In this document: positions 60,377-64,000 of the stretch, piece after piece | Position numbering within the stretch: position 1 is the first letter of the stretch | How the letters are laid out: the number at the start of each line of letters is the position of its first letter | The notes under the pieces: generated by a model | Seen by the model: only the letters and a program-made list of their open reading frames with translations | Database searches by the model: none | What the model was told of the DNA's origin: nothing | Made by a program: the position numbers and the translations under genes | Assembly: GCA_963975155.1 (NCBI GenBank) | Contig: CAXBFG010000009.1 | Location: forward strand, 1 to 64,000 | From: UBA5109 sp963975155 | GTDB lineage: Bacteria; Pseudomonadota; Gammaproteobacteria; Pseudomonadales; Pseudohongiellaceae | DNA length: 64,000 nt | Reading direction: 5' to 3'

Positions 60377-63145
60377 CTAACGTTCCCAGGTAAAATAGAT
60401 TTTCACCTTGGCTTCACCGGGAGCAGTTTCATCTGGTCTCGCTAGCTGAAAATTTAATCCTTCATTGGGGATATTGGCGCTGCCAAACTGCAGCATCGGA
60501 TTCAGATAGGAATCAGCATCACTAAATGTACTGACTGCCTTAAACGCTTCGCTGTGGTCGGCAAGCAGAGTTCCATTTTCGATACGATAATACTGTATTC
60601 CGGCGTTAAAATCTTCCAGGGCAAAAGGTGCATCTCCTGAATGGGCATTGCGCAAAAGACGGTCATACAATCTGTAACTAAGGCCATCTCTGCCCAGGCG
60701 TATATCATAAAGTGTGCCCATTGATTTATAGGCCTCCCTGTCGGCACCAGGCAGTATTTCATTGATCAGGGTGAAGCTGTAAAGCAATTGCCGGCCTTCC
60801 CAGCTTAAGCTTTCACCTGCCGGGCTTGCGTCTTCACAATAGGCACGATCTGCGTCACCGAGGTCGACTGGAAAATAGGCTGGGCGACGCTGAAAGCACA
60901 TTACCTCAAGATAGGACTGCCGTAACACTGGCTGCGCATCATCCGTAAACTCAAAAAATTTCCAGCCATCTTCTTCCTGGTAGTAAGTCTCCGGCACGGC
61001 GGGTAAAGCGTATTCCTGTGGGGTGGAATCAACCAGTAACAAGAACCCATTACCAGGGCCAAACTGGGCCGGTTCATTCTGGCTCCATAAATAGGAACCA
61101 TTGTAATACCAGAGCAGCACGCCGGGCCGATAGGCAAAATCAACGGCCTCGAGTTCTCCGTTTTCGGCATTCCGATAAAACGAAAAGCCCGGTCCTTCGA
61201 GCGCCGAATCATAATTGTAAACAGACTCAAATATCTCATACGGATCTCTGTACTCTAAAAGATAGAAATGCGGCACGGCAAGATCATGCGAACCGCCGCT
61301 TAATGAAAAACCTTCGACGCGCCAACCCTGAAAAGCCTGTGCTTCAAAGTCGTCATAAAAATCCACAGCCGCTATTTCGACATTATCAATCAGGGCTCCG
61401 TCTTCCACGGCAGCCATGTCCGCAAAATAATGGAAACGTATTTCGAGGGACTCCTGTCCGCCAAAATCACTGAGGTCGAAAGCAGCATGCACCCATTGCG
61501 CGATATTGCAGGGGTCAATGTCGGCCTGACCAACGCGGTCTTCAGCCAGTGCCACGTCCTGATCAGGATTACAGCCTGCGCTGGTTTCTACTTTGCCATC
61601 TCCATCCAGGTCGCCACTACGCCCGGTGAAGCCCGGGATAGTGCCAAAACCATCATGGCCACGCTGGGAAGCCATCACGCTTTGGGTATCTTCCGGAGCG
61701 GATTTATCCACTGGCATCAAGCGCTGATAGTTTTCTCCATCTATAGACGCCTCTACGTAAAGATAATCCCAATCAGCCTCAATGGTGAACCAGGTGTCCA
61801 GCTCCATGACTATGTCCTGTCCGGCAAGCTCACTAAAGTCAAAACGTCGTGAAAGGTAGTTGTTTACATCATTACCCTGCCCGGTATAAGCCGCTTGCTG
61901 GCCATTATTTTCCTGTAAGGGGCCCATTCTCAATTCGCGGATCTTGGGTGGCAGGATCACCATAGCGGCATCACAGAGACCAGCAGGGTTAAGATCCCCT
62001 GCTGAGCCGCTCCAGTCATTCATGGTTTTTAAATAAACTGACTGCACCCTGCTGCCACCCGCCATCGTCGGCTCAATAACACAAGGTTCAGCCCAGCCCA
62101 GCACCATCCTTGACCAGATACTCATTTCCTGTGGAACAGGGCTTGCAGTAGAACTCATCACTTCCCAGGAAGCCGTGGAATTGCTGGTTTGACGTGCATA
62201 TATATCAGGCAGACCAATGGAATGTCCGAACTCATGAATAAAGGTGGAGACTTCTGTATATTCCGACTGCATGTTGTAGTCATAGACCCAGAGGCCTTCT
62301 TTTAGCTCGACACCACCACGGCGATTGCTAAAGCCTTCTATTTCAGGGCCTTTGCCATTGTTTTTGGTCAGGGAAAAGCGATGCGGCCAGATACGCTGGG
62401 CACATTCCTGCTCGTCGGGGCTTAATGTCTCATACAAATCGCTCGGTGCATTGGGGGTAAATTTCTGGTTCAGGCTGAACAGACTCTGGCAGGAAGACTG
62501 TCCCTTGCCGGCAAACACCAGCACAAAATGGTCGATATAGCCGTCACGTTCGTTATAAACCCCATCACCGTCATAATCCATGGGGTCCCAGACATCAAAA
62601 TCTTCCCAGGCAAAGTCCGGCTCCTGTTCGTAGGCCTTTAACAGCACATCTTCTACCAGAATTTCTGCCCTCGAATCATTGCGCCACTGGCCATCTGAAT
62701 TTTGTACCGGACTGCCGTAATAATCGGAAGGCTGATCCACGGTTACCATAGGGAAAATTTCACCGGTAACCACATACTGCCCTTTGGACTGATGATAAAA
62801 GTAGTGTGACAAAGTGCCAGGCTCAGGATTGTTCAAATCTGAAGAAAATAACAATTCATCAAAATAGGCCTGATTTTTGACAGCAGCACTGGCTTCGCCC
62901 GCAAACCGATCGAAACCCTGGTTGGCGTACTGAACCGGAATAATCAGCATACGGTGAGGTTTGTCTGCGCTACTGAACACCGGCGCAATGGCATCAGATT
63001 TGATTTGTGGATTGCCCAGCTCATCCAGTTCAAAATTTGCCAGATGCCCGATCATCTCCAGACTGTTTTGTTGGGCCTGATTTTGCCCCAGAGCCGGAGC
63101 AGCCAGGATGAAAAGTATGAGGGGAAAAGCGCTGAACTTAAGCAA
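60377..63145 (-). CDS. Secreted M6-family (immune inhibitor A-like) metalloprotease
   Basis: The 922-residue product has a signal peptide (FPLILFILAAPALGQ) and the zinc motif STFIHEFGHSIGLPDIYARQ (HExxH near 303). DPMDYDGDGVYNERDGYID is a calcium-type loop. Two beta-sandwich, MAM-like parts follow (about 440-650), with paired WYLYVEAS-like strands. Proteins of this type degrade extracellular proteins. It is adjacent to gcvT, with only 24 bases between, but functional linkage is not implied. Confidence 0.92.
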   Translation of the reverse strand: MLKFSAFPLILFILAAPALGQNQAQQNSLEMIGHLANFELDELGNPQIKSDAIAPVFSSADKPHRMLIIPVQYANQGFDRFAGEASAAVKNQAYFDELLFSSDLNNPEPGTLSHYFYHQSKGQYVVTGEIFPMVTVDQPSDYYGSPVQNSDGQWRNDSRAEILVEDVLLKAYEQEPDFAWEDFDVWDPMDYDGDGVYNERDGYIDHFVLVFAGKGQSSCQSLFSLNQKFTPNAPSDLYETLSPDEQECAQRIWPHRFSLTKNNGKGPEIEGFSNRRGGVELKEGLWVYDYNMQSEYTEVSTFIHEFGHSIGLPDIYARQTSNSTASWEVMSSTASPVPQEMSIWSRMVLGWAEPCVIEPTMAGGSRVQSVYLKTMNDWSGSAGDLNPAGLCDAAMVILPPKIRELRMGPLQENNGQQAAYTGQGNDVNNYLSRRFDFSELAGQDIVMELDTWFTIEADWDYLYVEASIDGENYQRLMPVDKSAPEDTQSVMASQRGHDGFGTIPGFTGRSGDLDGDGKVETSAGCNPDQDVALAEDRVGQADIDPCNIAQWVHAAFDLSDFGGQESLEIRFHYFADMAAVEDGALIDNVEIAAVDFYDDFEAQAFQGWRVEGFSLSGGSHDLAVPHFYLLEYRDPYEIFESVYNYDSALEGPGFSFYRNAENGELEAVDFAYRPGVLLWYYNGSYLWSQNEPAQFGPGNGFLLLVDSTPQEYALPAVPETYYQEEDGWKFFEFTDDAQPVLRQSYLEVMCFQRRPAYFPVDLGDADRAYCEDASPAGESLSWEGRQLLYSFTLINEILPGADREAYKSMGTLYDIRLGRDGLSYRLYDRLLRNAHSGDAPFALEDFNAGIQYYRIENGTLLADHSEAFKAVSTFSDADSYLNPMLQFGSANIPNEGLNFQLARPDETAPGEAKVKIYFTWER

Positions 63146-63308
63146 AACTTACCAACTTGAAGGTCGACATAACAATCGCTCAATCTTACTAAAAGCCCGG
63201 TCAGGGAACAAACAAACTAAGTACTTTTATGCGCTTCTTTTTACTTATTGCAATTAGACTAGAATCGCTTGGTGCTTCAGTTAAACCTTTTCCAGCAAGG
63301 CTCAGTCC

Positions 63309-63745
63309 TGTTGGCAAGCTATCCTTTCGCCGACACGCCAAAAAGCGTACGGTCCAGCCACCCATCATAGATGGGCGTCGTTCGTCGGCGCACAAAGCTG
63401 TGCTTTGTAAACGCTTGCCTCACCCATATACAGGCTCGGCTGACGACATCTGACCGCCATGGATGGCGGGAATGTCGAAATTGCAGGAGCAAATTTCTAC
63501 CCTGTCGCCAGACGGTCGCCGACTGAATAGCGTCTCATCAAGACTGTGCGTCAAACACCCTTTAAAAGTCGACAATGATAGGAAAGCCGCGCTTCCTGTC
63601 ATGTGAACCCATTGAGATGTCTTAAGCCTGAGAATTTTTCCGATCAAGCGCGAGGACTGTTTGAGGCGCGAAGCGACGAGTTCCGCAGCGCCGGAAAAAT
63701 AGGAAGGAAAGATCGAAGGGTGAACCAGACAGATGTGGCGGCTTC
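63309..63745 (-). repeat. Dispersed mosaic repeat, copy D (longest)
   Basis: Read on the minus strand this copy has all blocks: block 1 as in B and C (63600-63745), block 2 with TCGGCGACCGTCTGGCGACA (63500-63530), and block 3 as in window-start copy A, ending in GGCGTGTCGGCGA and a CTTGCCAAC motif also seen in B. Orientation is opposite to A, B and C. It fills most of the 655-base gap between the M6 protease and the fragment at the window end. Confidence 0.85.
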
Positions 63746-63800
63746 TACATCACAATAAATTTCTAACTAAACTACTACCCAGGATCGGCCTGCCCTGAAT

Positions 63801-64000
63801 TTATTGCTCGCGAGGGGGCGGAGGAGTCCAATCGCAGGATTCGCAATCAGGCGAGATATTGCTCTGTGCGAGAACGTTGAAGATAAAGTCCCGCCACACC
63901 GCATTCGGCTGCCAGACGGTGTTCATATCGGCTTTTGCCTCGGCTACCGAAACGCCCTCATAAATAACACGATAGAGGAAACTGAAGGCAGTTGCACGAG
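63801..64000 (-). CDS. C-terminal fragment, possibly of a tyrosine/dual-specificity phosphatase
   Basis: One frame stays open from the window end to TAA at 63801-63803, giving 65 residues that end DWTPPPPREQ. It starts RATAFSFLYRVIYEGVSVAE, which resembles the helix after the P-loop (RTGxxxxxYRVxxEGxSxxEA) of dual-specificity phosphatases; the other two frames are closed. The catalytic Cys would be just outside the window. Cysteines in SPDCESCDW are a further mark. The start is not visible. Confidence 0.65.
   Translation of the reverse strand, partial: RATAFSFLYRVIYEGVSVAEAKADMNTVWQPNAVWRDFIFNVLAQSNISPDCESCDWTPPPPREQ

Noticed and set aside
63229..63647. Short open frames inside the dispersed repeat
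   Set aside because: Not maintained between copies A, B, C and D, and without ribosome-binding sites.

Overview
The window looks like a chromosomal segment of a free-living, probably marine gammaproteobacterium. The support is housekeeping genes in gammaproteobacterial arrangements: polA-engB, glnK-ubiK-comM, rpoH, trmB, znuABC, dsbA, gcvTP and a dTDP-rhamnose operon. Several c-type cytochromes are also present. No rRNA, tRNA, CRISPR array or prophage was seen.

Layout. 1-576: a dispersed repeat and a nested palindromic MITE-like element. 577-5553: ubiquinone hydroxylase, rsmE, glnK, ubiK, comM, cytochrome c5. 5804-9228: operon rfbD-rfbB-rfbA-rfbC, the whole route to dTDP-L-rhamnose. 9380-15199: dsbA, cytochrome c4, engB, polA, with a candidate small RNA between engB and polA. 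15285-17796: divergent zinc importer znuA / znuCB. 17798-26743: a chromosomal integron, with intI on the minus strand, an attI junction and twelve attC-bounded cassettes on the plus strand. 26770-30076: a probable cassette remnant followed by small host genes. 30073-33748: trmB, DUF423, rpoH, a cytochrome lipoprotein, a TauE/SafE exporter. 34250-36490: a tandemly duplicated pair of membrane genes. 36617-38318: esterase, glutaredoxin-like and YchJ-like genes. 38650-51882: a seven-gene operon of the MoxR / DUF58 / VWA type. 52094-54905: cupins, acetyltransferases and a VIT-family transporter. 54931-63145: phosphoesterase, gcvP, gcvT and a secreted M6 protease. 63309-64000: another repeat copy and a gene fragment.

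Points of most interest. (1) A candidate envelope-stress sRNA lies in the polA-engB gap, with a sigmaE-like promoter, three hairpins and a strong terminator. This is the locus that holds Spot 42 in Escherichia and ErsA in Pseudomonas. (2) PolA has lost three of the four carboxylates of the proofreading exonuclease. (3) The cassette array can be proved from sequence: in ten of twelve cassettes the 7-base box at the start is the exact reverse complement of the box in that cassette's own attC. (4) The first cassette carries a translationally coupled pair, a membrane protein and a ComEC-like metallo-beta-lactamase-fold protein, and is the best candidate here for an undescribed (possibly defence) module. 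(5) The MoxR operon includes a C13-like protein without the catalytic cysteine. (6) A mosaic dispersed repeat occurs four times.
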